Below, one piece after another: positions 1 through 7,527 of a DNA stretch of 14,675 nucleotides (its first letter is position 1; each line of letters begins with the position of its first letter). The position numbers and the translations under genes were made by a program. The notes beneath the pieces were generated by a model. The model saw only the letters and a program-made list of their open reading frames with translations. It searched no databases and was not told the DNA's origin. Source of the DNA: an uncultured Bacteroides sp. (lineage in GTDB: Bacteria > Bacteroidota > Bacteroidia > Bacteroidales > Bacteroidaceae); assembly GCF_905207245.1 (NCBI RefSeq), contig NZ_CAJLKP010000109.1:1-14675 (forward strand), in the 5' to 3' direction.

Positions 1-22
1 CTATTAAATAATCCTGTATCAT
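1..22 (-). CDS. Possible start of a next gene, cut by the window edge
   Basis: Fifteen bases after the ABC exporter stop codon an ATG on the minus strand (22..20) opens a frame reading M-I-Q-D-Y-L-I to the edge without a stop. The short gap fits another gene of the same operon, possibly a modifying enzyme or another export part. Seven codons cannot identify a product, and this could be a chance ATG. It is recorded because it suggests the left operon continues outside the window. Confidence 0.25.
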
Positions 23-37
23 TTCTATTATACCTTA

Positions 38-1708
38 TTATATATATACTATATCACAAACATCCAAATCGAATATCCGGTCACAGAAAGCCAGCGAGCT
101 CTCCCGATGAGCAATGACAACCAGCGTCAGCTCCCGATGTTGCAACGAAAGAGACTCTAAAGCATGATTAATTTCTTGTTCCGTCTTGTTATCCAAAGCT
201 GACGTGGCTTCATCAAAGAACAGTACCTCCGCTTCTTTGTAGAGTGCCCGTGCAATGCCAATCCGTTGCTTCTGTCCGCCGGATAATCGACTGCCATATT
301 CACCCAACTGAGTATCCACTCCTTGGGGCAATTCATTTGCCCACTGCTTGAGCTGCACTTGTTCCAATACGTGCATCACTTTCGCCCGGTCAGCCTGCAA
401 TTGCCCCAACGCTATATTATCGACGAGTGTGCCTTCTATGATGAATATCTCCTGCGGCACATACCCCACCAGTCTATGCCACTCACCACGGTTGTCGGCA
501 GTCAGTGCCCGCCCGTCTATAAGTATCTTGCCGGATGTAGGCGGAAAGAATCCGAGCATCAGATTAAAGAGGGTCGATTTTCCCGAACCGCTTGCCCCAC
601 GTATTCCGATACGTTCGCCGCAACCAATACTTAGATTCAAACCATTGAATAGCGTGTGTCCGTCGGGGAAAGCGAAACCAAGTTCGCGTAATTCAAGTGT
701 ATGCTCGAATGTAAACGATATCTCTTCTGACGCATCCTTTTTCTGCCGCCGAGCGCCTTGCACATCTTGCCATGATTCATCACTTATGCCTTCTTCCACC
801 ACCGATATGGTATGCGAAGCGTTCTGAAGCGTTACCCAACTATTCAATATACTTCTTACCGCAGGAATCAGCCTGAAAGCAGCCACTGCAAACACACCGC
901 TTACCAATCCCAGATCACCGCTTCCCGTGCCAATCAACAATGCCAATCCCGCCACTATCGCTACTTCTGAGAGAAATGACGGGAAAAGCTGATATACTTC
1001 CATCCGCAGGCGACTGCGGACAATGAATTCCAATCCTTGATTGAAAGAAGCAAGCGAAGTATGAAATGCCTGCGCGATTTTCAGTTCCGCATACCCCCGG
1101 AAAGCCTCCACCACCGTACGGCTCTGCTTGCGGCGCGCTTCCAATTCCTCCATGCCATAGCGGCGCAGACGCTTCCGTACCAAACCCACATACAGAGCGG
1201 CCAGAGGAAAAAAGGAAGCACAAAGCAAGAGCCCGGCAAGCGGTTCCCAGATAATAAGTGCTGACACCATCAACAGCACCAGCACAGTTTCTCCTGCCAT
1301 GCGAAAAACCGGAGCCAGCACACACGAGCTGAACATATAACAGACATAATTTACCTCATGTCCCAGTTGCACGCTACTCTTTCCTTTCAGGAAAAGCAAT
1401 CCGCGATGATAATAATTAACAAACATCCGCCGACTGAATTCACGGTAGATTTCCAGTTGATAACTGCTTTGCGCACGCGCCAACAGCACTACCAACGCAT
1501 TTTTTAATAAGACAAACAGCAACACGATGCCGCATAACGCCAGCATCATGCCTCGTCCGCCATCCTGTTTTACCACTACCAGTAATATCGGTATCAGTGC
1601 CGCCACTCCTGCAAAATCAAGGATAGCGCGTAGCAATACCGAGAAAGCTACCCATACCCCTTGTTTACGTTGCCCCTCTGGCAACAACTGAATTATCTTT
1701 TTAATCAT
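38..1708 (-). CDS. ABC exporter, fused membrane and ATPase domains (left cassette)
   Basis: A 556-residue half-transporter: one polypeptide with a membrane domain (about residues 18-300, several hydrophobic segments) followed by a nucleotide-binding domain (about 335-550). The ATPase motifs are complete: Walker A GASGSGKST (371-379), Q-loop Q419, signature LSGGQKQR (475-482), Walker B VLFFDE (495-500) with catalytic E500, D-loop SALD (503-506) and H-loop H534. It should work as a homodimeric inner-membrane exporter. There is no N-terminal C39 peptidase domain, so it would not cleave a double-glycine leader itself. It starts 16 bp after the Wzz-like gene and is surely co-transcribed with it. 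Its first 138 residues differ at only about 15 positions from the exporter at the right edge, making this the best conserved protein pair of the two cassettes. Substrate unknown; the 43-residue peptide of the same operon is a reasonable guess, a lipid-linked or glycan substrate the alternative given the Wzz-like neighbour. Confidence 0.93.
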   Translation of the reverse strand: MIKKIIQLLPEGQRKQGVWVAFSVLLRAILDFAGVAALIPILLVVVKQDGGRGMMLALCGIVLLFVLLKNALVVLLARAQSSYQLEIYREFSRRMFVNYYHRGLLFLKGKSSVQLGHEVNYVCYMFSSCVLAPVFRMAGETVLVLLMVSALIIWEPLAGLLLCASFFPLAALYVGLVRKRLRRYGMEELEARRKQSRTVVEAFRGYAELKIAQAFHTSLASFNQGLEFIVRSRLRMEVYQLFPSFLSEVAIVAGLALLIGTGSGDLGLVSGVFAVAAFRLIPAVRSILNSWVTLQNASHTISVVEEGISDESWQDVQGARRQKKDASEEISFTFEHTLELRELGFAFPDGHTLFNGLNLSIGCGERIGIRGASGSGKSTLFNLMLGFFPPTSGKILIDGRALTADNRGEWHRLVGYVPQEIFIIEGTLVDNIALGQLQADRAKVMHVLEQVQLKQWANELPQGVDTQLGEYGSRLSGGQKQRIGIARALYKEAEVLFFDEATSALDNKTEQEINHALESLSLQHRELTLVVIAHRESSLAFCDRIFDLDVCDIVYI

Positions 1709-1724
1709 CTGCTTTCACCTACTT

Positions 1725-2897
1725 TCATCTGCTATTCATCTTTTCATCCCTTCCTTTCATCCGTTTACTCTCTATTCTTTTCCGTCTCATTGTTCTTATA
1801 AAGTCTTTCGCAAACAATACCCAGCCCACACTTCCCGCTCCGGCCAACAAAACGCATTCCAAAAGTATTATCATCTTCCGGGGCTTTGACGGAACAAGAG
1901 GAACTATCGCAGGCTGAATAACCGCTAATACGGGAGTCACCTTTTCTACTCTTGCCTGGGCGGCCTGTACTTGCAGTTCCGTCCGGTTGTAAGCGGATAA
2001 AGCCAGCTTCATTTCATTCTGCAGCCTTGCCAACTCAGCGCGCGAAGCCATCCTCGCCAGTCCCCGGTTGGCATCCGCATACCGGGTATACTTCTCCTGG
2101 GCGGCGTGGTACTCTGCCTGTGCTTCTTTGCGGAGTTCTTCATTATATTTCAGGATTCTGCGTGCCTTGCCCGTTCTGTATGCCGTTATGTATTCCTTCA
2201 GGTGCGCCAGCACGGTATCTGCCACGATGGTGGCTACCAACGGGTCCTGCATAGTGACAGATATGGTTACGGATCTCCTTATACTCATTTTTTGTATATC
2301 AATACCGATTCTTGAAGCGATACCCCCCGCCATACCAGCTTCTTCACGGGTCAATCGGAAGATATCAATTTCCCGGGATGCTTCTTCTTTTTTTGACTTC
2401 TCACTGAACAGAGATACCCCCCAGCCCATCAACTTGGATGGTGCTGACGTGATGGCACTCCACCACGGACTTTTTTGCCGTTCTTTCAAATACTGCGAGA
2501 GGGGTATTGCGGAACTATCTTTTAGCTCACGAACCTTTACTTCGAAAAGCCGGACAAGAAATGGTGTAGATTTGATGATGTCAGGATACAGAACCGAATA
2601 AATAGCATCCCTCTCGGTGTCAGAGGAAGAATTCATATCAGCGTCAACCATATCAGATAGTACGCTTATACCCGCAGAAGTACTTCTGCGCGAACTTTCC
2701 GGCACAATGAAAATGCTGGCCGTATATTCTTTGGGAATGCCGGCAGCAATAACCATCCCTATTATAGCTCCGATGCCACAGACTATAGAAATAAGTTTTC
2801 TGGAAGAATATACTTTTTTAAGCAGTTCCAACCAGACAATCTCCTGCTTTGGGGAGATTTGTTTTGTACTTTTCTCGTTTGTAATATTACTATCCAT
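1725..2897 (-). CDS. Wzz-like chain-length-determinant (PCP) family inner-membrane protein (left cassette)
   Basis: A 390-residue protein with Wzz/polysaccharide co-polymerase topology: short basic cytoplasmic N-terminus, transmembrane helix at about 35-53, a large periplasmic region with a probable coiled coil at about 235-320 (AEYHAAQEKYTRY and following), a proline-rich motif VPLVPSKPRK (332-341) just before the second transmembrane helix (about 342-362), and a basic cytoplasmic tail. The family normally controls polysaccharide chain length, but here no polymerase or glycosyltransferase is nearby. Pairing with an ABC exporter in both cassettes suggests it may act as a periplasmic adaptor or partner of that exporter; this is inference. 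About 60-70% identical by eye to the right-hand copy, with PLSQYLKERQK, VTMQDPLVA and YRTGKARR conserved. A terminator hairpin separates it from the lipoprotein gene upstream, and I see no convincing promoter of its own. Confidence 0.85.
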   Translation of the reverse strand: MDSNITNEKSTKQISPKQEIVWLELLKKVYSSRKLISIVCGIGAIIGMVIAAGIPKEYTASIFIVPESSRRSTSAGISVLSDMVDADMNSSSDTERDAIYSVLYPDIIKSTPFLVRLFEVKVRELKDSSAIPLSQYLKERQKSPWWSAITSAPSKLMGWGVSLFSEKSKKEEASREIDIFRLTREEAGMAGGIASRIGIDIQKMSIRRSVTISVTMQDPLVATIVADTVLAHLKEYITAYRTGKARRILKYNEELRKEAQAEYHAAQEKYTRYADANRGLARMASRAELARLQNEMKLALSAYNRTELQVQAAQARVEKVTPVLAVIQPAIVPLVPSKPRKMIILLECVLLAGAGSVGWVLFAKDFIRTMRRKRIESKRMKGRDEKMNSR

Positions 2898-2979
2898 TTA
2901 TATGTTAAGAACGTATGTACGAAAGTACTTTTTACTCTTATGAACTCAGAACCGCAAATCCAGAAACGATTCTAAAAAT

Positions 2980-3010
2980 AAAGGGTGCCTTATGAATAAA
3001 GACACCCTTT
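2980..3010 (-). terminator. Terminator hairpin between lipoprotein and Wzz-like gene (left cassette)
   Basis: Arms AAAGGGTG (2980-2987) and CACCCTTT (3003-3010) pair perfectly over 8 bp around a 15-nt loop. Read on the minus strand the hairpin follows the lipoprotein stop (3036) by about 25 nt and is followed by ATTTTTAG. It lies inside the operon, so it probably reduces rather than abolishes transcription of the Wzz-like and ABC genes. The right cassette has a hairpin in the same place. Confidence 0.7.
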
Positions 3011-3035
3011 GCTTTTGAGTTTACTTAATGCCTAC

Positions 3036-5522
3036 TTATTCAGCATATTTTGTGATACCATTTCCAAAAGTAGTTGCTTTTGCTGCACTTCCTGCTGCAT
3101 TACCTGTCAATGTGATAGTGTTCACAGAAACACCGGTCTGTGCTTTTGCACAGAACAACTTAGTGCTGCTTGTTGTTCCGAAGAAGTCAGTACTACTAGA
3201 TGTTGCCACTGCAGAGTTTACTGTGAATGGCTTCAAGAATTCGATCTCCGTACATGTTGTCCCCTTCAATATATCAACACCGATGGTTGTAGCGTTCGCA
3301 AACGAAATGTATTTTATAGCTGTACAACCGCTGAATGCATTGTCTGATACATGAGTAATAGCATTAACATAAAGTACAGTTCTTGCTGCATTAAGATTAT
3401 TATTACCTTTTAAAGCAGTGCAATCTTCAAATGCAGACGTTCCAATTGTTGCAGCTTTTGACAAATCCATATCTACAATAGCTTTACAAGCTTTAAATGC
3501 ACTTTCGCCGATAGCGGTAGGAACGATGGCTTTTACGTTGCTTCCAAGGATAGTGGCAAGTTTAGTACATCCGTTAAATGCCATATCAGGAATTACGGTA
3601 TTGCTAATGGAAATTGTAGTAAGCGCCTCGCAATTCATAAATTGACTGTTAGCACCTTCCAACAAGTTTACGCTAGCACCTGTAACACCCTTCGGGAATT
3701 GTACTTTTACAAGAGCAGCACAGTCTTTGAATGCTGCTCCGCCAACTACTGCACCCGATTTAACGGTGATTTCCTGAAGGTTACTAAAACCAGTGAATGT
3801 AACACCTGAAGTCGGGAAACCTGCAGCAATGTTTGCTACGGCTGAAATATCCGCTTTTACCAAAGAAGCTTTCAATAAGCGATCACGTACCTCAGTCTGG
3901 TTTGTTCCTGCCTTATCAGAGAAGTCGTAAGAGCCCATATATACATCTGTATAATCAGCCACTGGGAACGCATTCACATTAGCTACAGTCGTTACCTTCG
4001 GCAAGTTAAGATATACTAATGAGTTTAAGCCCTTAAATGCTTCTGCCGGAATTGTAGTATTCTCTAACAAAGTGATATTGGTGAGACCTGTCAATGATTT
4101 GATTACTGCAAAATCTTCAGCAGCAGTGATGTCTACTTTAGATACAAAATGTTTAATCTCTGATTTTGTGATAGCACTACCATCAAATTTCTTGATACCT
4201 TTCAAGTCATTTCCTGTAAACAAATCGGCCAAATTACCTTCAAAAGAAGGATTAACTTCAAGGGCATAATCGCTACCAGCAAACTTATATGCAATATACG
4301 GCTCATTATCAAGATTATATCCTGCTTCTTTAGGGAAACCAACCCACTTTGATTTGTCACCGGTAAAAGCCCAATCTTTGTCTGTATCTACAGAAGTCTG
4401 CAACTGGATGTTTTCAAAAGTATAAGTAGCAGTTACTTTTTCTTTTTCATTGGCTGTTCTATAAGCAGAGCGATCAACATTGGCAATTTGCATAAAAGCC
4501 ACAGCGTCATTAGACCAGGCCAGACCGCTTCCGTCTTTCATAGTTAACGTAATCTTTGGTGCAGCATCACCAGCATCACCAGCAGCAAATGCTGTTGTAG
4601 GATCATATATATCCTCTACAGCTATATCCCATGTCGCATTAGAATTAAAAGTCAATTTAGATGGAGTAGTAAGTGTCGTACCTTGCTTCTGAGAGCCTTC
4701 CGCCTTCAATTCCACAGTTTTGAGGTTTCCAAAACGGGTAAAAAGACCTTCTGCATAATCACGCTCATATTCTCTGTTTAAAGCTGGGTTGTCAGAACCG
4801 CCAGTCTTTATTTTGAAATAAATAATAGGATTTACGCGTTTGAATTCCAAACTAAATCTGTCTTTAGCAACAGAGTTGTCATTTTCATCATAGGTAGATT
4901 TAGTATCTGATTCAGATACCATAAATGCATTTTCTGCGATACCATATCCATCTGTTGTTTTTTGAGTCTGAGTGCCAGATACATATTTGCCAAATTTAAT
5001 TTTACTTCCGCCGTCAACAGCAAAGTCAACTCTTGAGCCAGCAGCCTCAAGCGGCCAATATGCACGAAAAATAGGCTTTTCGCTATCTGAATAACCCGTT
5101 TCAGTGTTGCCTGGTACCTTTAGCCATAAAGTATTATCATCTCCATTGGCTACAAAATACCCCTGTGTACCAGATGCTGTTGCCTTGAATTCAAAGGAGT
5201 GCGATTCACCCGAGGCGGTCAATCCCATCCATCCACCGGTGTTATAAAACTCTGTTGCCGACTGACCTGCAAACACATCCACCTTGGTATCCTTTTTGTA
5301 AACCACCCCAATTTTATCTTTGTCAGCATACCAATTGTGGTTAAAAACATTTTCAAATGGTTCATATGCAGCTCTTGTATCAGCACTTTTACTAATAGAA
5401 GCTGTGAATGTAACCCCTTTGCCTTCTACCTTGGAAGTTGCATCGAATTGTTCAAACTCTGTCTGGGAACAACTCGCCATAAAAAGTGCCATAGCACCTG
5501 TAAATAATAAATTCTTCTTCAT
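3036..5522 (-). CDS. Surface lipoprotein: fimbrillin-like N-terminus and BspA-type leucine-rich repeats (left cassette)
   Basis: An 828-residue protein. The N-terminus MKKNLLFTGAMALFMASC is a lipoprotein signal with acylated Cys18, followed by SQTEFE, an acidic stretch resembling the Bacteroides surface-export signal. Residues about 35-420 resemble the Mfa-like/fimbrillin family: a TR near residue 50, W..DKIG near 64-72, and a later F.F.RVNPIIYFKIK strand. From about 430 onward come repeated units such as AFKGLNSLVYLNLP (495-508), AFKDCAALVKVQFP and AFSGCTAIKYISF, typical of BspA/LRR_5 leucine-rich repeats. Such proteins bind host or bacterial surface partners or build pili; which applies here is unknown. 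The start lies 75 bp after the peptide stop. The right-cassette protein shares the signal and fimbrillin-type half but not this C-terminal module, so the exposed part seems to have been exchanged. Confidence 0.88.
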   Translation of the reverse strand: MKKNLLFTGAMALFMASCSQTEFEQFDATSKVEGKGVTFTASISKSADTRAAYEPFENVFNHNWYADKDKIGVVYKKDTKVDVFAGQSATEFYNTGGWMGLTASGESHSFEFKATASGTQGYFVANGDDNTLWLKVPGNTETGYSDSEKPIFRAYWPLEAAGSRVDFAVDGGSKIKFGKYVSGTQTQKTTDGYGIAENAFMVSESDTKSTYDENDNSVAKDRFSLEFKRVNPIIYFKIKTGGSDNPALNREYERDYAEGLFTRFGNLKTVELKAEGSQKQGTTLTTPSKLTFNSNATWDIAVEDIYDPTTAFAAGDAGDAAPKITLTMKDGSGLAWSNDAVAFMQIANVDRSAYRTANEKEKVTATYTFENIQLQTSVDTDKDWAFTGDKSKWVGFPKEAGYNLDNEPYIAYKFAGSDYALEVNPSFEGNLADLFTGNDLKGIKKFDGSAITKSEIKHFVSKVDITAAEDFAVIKSLTGLTNITLLENTTIPAEAFKGLNSLVYLNLPKVTTVANVNAFPVADYTDVYMGSYDFSDKAGTNQTEVRDRLLKASLVKADISAVANIAAGFPTSGVTFTGFSNLQEITVKSGAVVGGAAFKDCAALVKVQFPKGVTGASVNLLEGANSQFMNCEALTTISISNTVIPDMAFNGCTKLATILGSNVKAIVPTAIGESAFKACKAIVDMDLSKAATIGTSAFEDCTALKGNNNLNAARTVLYVNAITHVSDNAFSGCTAIKYISFANATTIGVDILKGTTCTEIEFLKPFTVNSAVATSSSTDFFGTTSSTKLFCAKAQTGVSVNTITLTGNAAGSAAKATTFGNGITKYAE

Positions 5523-5597
5523 TTTTATATTATTAAATCATTTGATTAATTTAATTAGAGACACGAACTTCATTCTTCTACAAAGTTCATTTATCGG

Positions 5598-5729
5598 TTA
5601 AGCATCTCCGCCTTCACCTGGATCAACATCAGGAACGCCGCTTGCCGCAAAACCTGTTTCTACCACTACCTCCAGAACTTCCACTTCCGGAGCCACATAC
5701 TTCATTTCCTTTTCTACTTTCATAATCAT
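5598..5729 (-). CDS. 43-residue peptide, RiPP-precursor-like (left cassette)
   Basis: Begins MIMKVEKEMKY (ATG at 5729..5727; a second ATG two codons on, at 5723..5721, is also possible) and ends in a tail reading GVPDVDPGEGGDA before TAA. The first 30 residues are nearly identical to the peptide at 10134-10265, including APEVEVLEV and GFAAS; the remaining 13 differ. A conserved charged leader with a variable Gly/Asp/Glu-rich tail is the usual look of a ribosomally made, modified peptide precursor. There is no signal peptide. It is the first gene of the left operon, 75 bp ahead of the lipoprotein. The upstream leader is long and AT-rich. I do not recognise a named family; function is inferred from form and from the nearby PqqD-like gene. 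The DNA duplication and the preserved frame with different tails argue strongly that it is translated. Confidence 0.8.
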   Translation of the reverse strand: MIMKVEKEMKYVAPEVEVLEVVVETGFAASGVPDVDPGEGGDA

Positions 5730-5862
5730 AAAATTTAATTGTTAGTAATATTAAAATTATCTCTTTATTGCATTAGTTATTTCTATTTACCTTATTCGCT
5801 ACACCGCTTCAATTTTCAACCGCATCCCTCATCATTCCTTATATAAATAGGTATAGCCAAAC

Positions 5863-5903
5863 CCTCTTTTCAGCCTGCAAAGTAAGAAACAAATTTCCTA
5901 AAT
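5863..5903 (-). repeat. Left arm of perfect 41-bp inverted repeat, candidate recombination site
   Basis: On the minus strand this arm starts ATTTAGGAAATTTG and ends CAGGCTGAAAAGAGG. It matches 9958-9998 (plus strand) at all 41 positions, checked base by base, and the next base on each side differs. Flanking sequences outward (about 120 bp to the peptide leader) and inward are diverged, so the identity is confined to this block. It holds the -7-like box TTACTTTG (5885..5878) and the likely transcription start of the left operon. A tyrosine recombinase gene lies between the arms, which makes a recombination site the leading reading. A conserved promoter or operator is the alternative. Confidence 0.85.
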
Positions 5904-5908
5904 TCAAA
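5878..5908 (-). promoter_or_regulatory. Probable promoter of the left cassette
   Basis: Bacteroides-type promoter on the minus strand: -33 box TTTG (5908..5905), 19-bp spacer, -7-like box TTACTTTG (5885..5878; one mismatch to TAnnTTTG). Transcription would start near 5871, giving a leader of roughly 140 nt before the peptide gene. The -33 box lies 2 bp inside the segment enclosed by the 41-bp repeats while the -7 box is inside the repeat, so an inversion would separate them. Confidence 0.6.
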
Positions 5909-6001
5909 AGAAATCGTTATTTATTTATCTTTTTCGGTAAAAATATAGCAAATTCCTCTTTTTAGTGAAACTTCTTCTCCACAATACACGCTTTTGCGAG
6001 C

Positions 6002-6032
6002 CAAAGGTAGATATTTTATTGACATCTGCAAA
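6002..6032 (-). promoter_or_regulatory. Fully consensus Bacteroides promoter pointing to the left cassette
   Basis: On the minus strand: TTTG (6032..6029), exactly 19 bp, TACCTTTG (6009..6002), matching TTTG/TAnnTTTG without mismatch. Transcription would start near 5995, run through the left 41-bp repeat and reach the peptide gene after about 265 nt. It lies inside the segment bounded by the repeats, divergent from the recombinase gene. I found no equivalent outward promoter at the right end of the segment. Confidence 0.65.
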
Positions 6033-6038
6033 CAAAAT

Positions 6039-6088
6039 AAAGGTTTTTTTTCGTGCTTTGCAGCGAAAAAGGATAAATACAAACCTTT
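6039..6088 (+). promoter_or_regulatory. Stem-loop upstream of the recombinase, with a motif resembling the 41-bp repeat
   Basis: Outer arms AAAGGTTT (6039-6046) and AAACCTTT (6081-6088) and inner arms TTTTTCG (6047-6053) and CGAAAAA (6064-6070) pair perfectly, with a 10-nt bulge and a 10-nt loop. CTTTGCAGCGAAAAAGG (6056-6072) resembles CTTTGCAGGCTGAAAAGAGG in the 41-bp repeats. It may be a recombinase-binding or autoregulatory site, or a leader hairpin. No good promoter for the recombinase was found in this stretch. Confidence 0.35.
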
Positions 6089-6165
6089 TTATAGTTTTCT
6101 TAGATATTCTTATTGCAACGAAGAGGGTTACTTTTTGTTTATATACCATTATAATATTGATAATT

Positions 6166-7494
6166 ATGAGACAACTACCACTAAACAGAAATGAAGAAAA
6201 GGGCTTGAAACTAAGATTCAATCTGAAGCAAGTCTGTGAAAAAGATAAATTGACGCAAATAATGCTTGTGACAACTATCAATAAAAGGAGAATCAGGATT
6301 TATACCAAGCTCCGCGTGGAGCCCCGGTATTGGAACCACGAGGCTTACCGCTGTTTTGAGAGCGGAGGTCTGAATATGCGTGAAAAACAGAGATTGAGGC
6401 ACATCAATGAACAGATTGACAATCTCGTTACGTCTCTGTATGAAATGGATGAGAGGCTCGCCATGAAGGGGGAGTATCTGTCGGCTTCTATCGTCCGGCA
6501 AGTTGTGGACAGCAACCTGCAACAGGAACATCTTTTGCAAAACCCGATTGTCTGCCTGAAGAAACTGGTCGGAGAGTATGAGAAAAACGTAAACCGCAAG
6601 GGAAGGCGTGGCATTGAAAGTACCAAAGCCACCTATCTCACCGCTCTGGGACGTCTGGAGGATTACGACAAACAACGCAAGGTACCGATCAACTCATTCG
6701 ATGATTTCAATAAGAGGTTCTTTGTGGATTTCACCAACTATCTTTATGGATACAGTTATGGGAAAACCGGGAAGCACTATACGCAGAATACAATCATCAA
6801 CACCCTGAAGGTGATTAAGAACTTGCTGCATCGCGCCTATGACAGCGAGATGACGACAAACAACTATTTTCTGAAGGTTCAGACGACGTTGTCTTCGGAG
6901 GCGAGCGAACAGATTTATCTGCAGGAAAAGGAAGTCCTGAAGCTCTCTTTGGTGAAAACGGAGAATGACCAGGAACGCGATGTCAGGGATGCATTTATCA
7001 TTGCCTGCTACACGGCGTTAAGAATCAGCGACATCCAGCAATTAAACAAGGCAACCATACGAAAGGGGGTGATATCGCTCTACCAGAAGAAAACGAAAGA
7101 GCTGGTTGAAATACCTATATTAAAGGAGATAGCGCCACTCGTGGCCCACTATCAGCAGACGGGGTTTCCGGTTATCGACAAGATAAAAGCCAATAAAATC
7201 ATCAAGGTGCTTGCTGCCCGGTGTGGCATTAATGAAGCCATCAGCCGCAAGGAGTATCGTGGTGGAGAAACCACTATTGTGACGATTCCTAAATATGAAC
7301 TGATAAGCTTCCATACAGCTAGGAGGAGTTGCGTGACTAATCTCTACAAACGCGGCTATCCGATAAATTATGTGATGTCGCTTTCCGGCCATCGATCTTT
7401 CCAAGCGTTTCAGCGCTATATGAGGGCATCGAGCAAAGAATTGATGTCCGACTTCGTACGGCTGCTGAGAAAAGAAAAAGCCATCGTGACATAA
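6166..7494 (+). CDS. Tyrosine recombinase (phage-integrase family), candidate DNA invertase
   Basis: A 442-residue Bacteroides-type site-specific recombinase that cuts and rejoins DNA through a covalent tyrosine link. The N-terminal part (about 1-120) has the Arm-like DNA-binding look (LRFNLK, RIRIYTKLRVEPRYWN); about 130-235 is the SAM-like core-binding domain; about 250-440 is the catalytic domain. All catalytic residues are visible: R286 (TALRISD), a lysine at 308/309 (QKKT), H383 and R386 (FHTARR), H409 (SGH) and nucleophile Y418 (RYMRAS). The start at 6166 is preferred: the frame is open upstream to 5965, but that extension is AT-driven, hydrophobic and unlike the family, whereas MRQLPLNRNEE begins as expected. 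The gene sits alone inside the 41-bp inverted repeats, with no other phage or transposon genes. Context therefore favours an invertase acting on those repeats over a prophage or conjugative-element integrase; this is inference. Confidence 0.93.
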   Translation: MRQLPLNRNEEKGLKLRFNLKQVCEKDKLTQIMLVTTINKRRIRIYTKLRVEPRYWNHEAYRCFESGGLNMREKQRLRHINEQIDNLVTSLYEMDERLAMKGEYLSASIVRQVVDSNLQQEHLLQNPIVCLKKLVGEYEKNVNRKGRRGIESTKATYLTALGRLEDYDKQRKVPINSFDDFNKRFFVDFTNYLYGYSYGKTGKHYTQNTIINTLKVIKNLLHRAYDSEMTTNNYFLKVQTTLSSEASEQIYLQEKEVLKLSLVKTENDQERDVRDAFIIACYTALRISDIQQLNKATIRKGVISLYQKKTKELVEIPILKEIAPLVAHYQQTGFPVIDKIKANKIIKVLAARCGINEAISRKEYRGGETTIVTIPKYELISFHTARRSCVTNLYKRGYPINYVMSLSGHRSFQAFQRYMRASSKELMSDFVRLLRKEKAIVT

Positions 7495-7527
7495 TAATAG
7501 GTGATGTGATTGTATCACGACATATTG

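Noticed and set aside
5598..5729. Calling the peptides lasso peptides or double-glycine bacteriocins
   Set aside because: No cyclase or leader peptidase is visible, the exporter lacks a C39 domain, and the leader has neither a clear double-glycine site nor the conserved lasso Thr at -2.
5965..6165. Upstream extension of the recombinase frame (67 extra codons)
   Set aside because: It is AT-rich and hydrophobic, crosses the stem-loop and the divergent promoter, and is unlike the start of this family; MRQLPLNRNEE at 6166 fits better.
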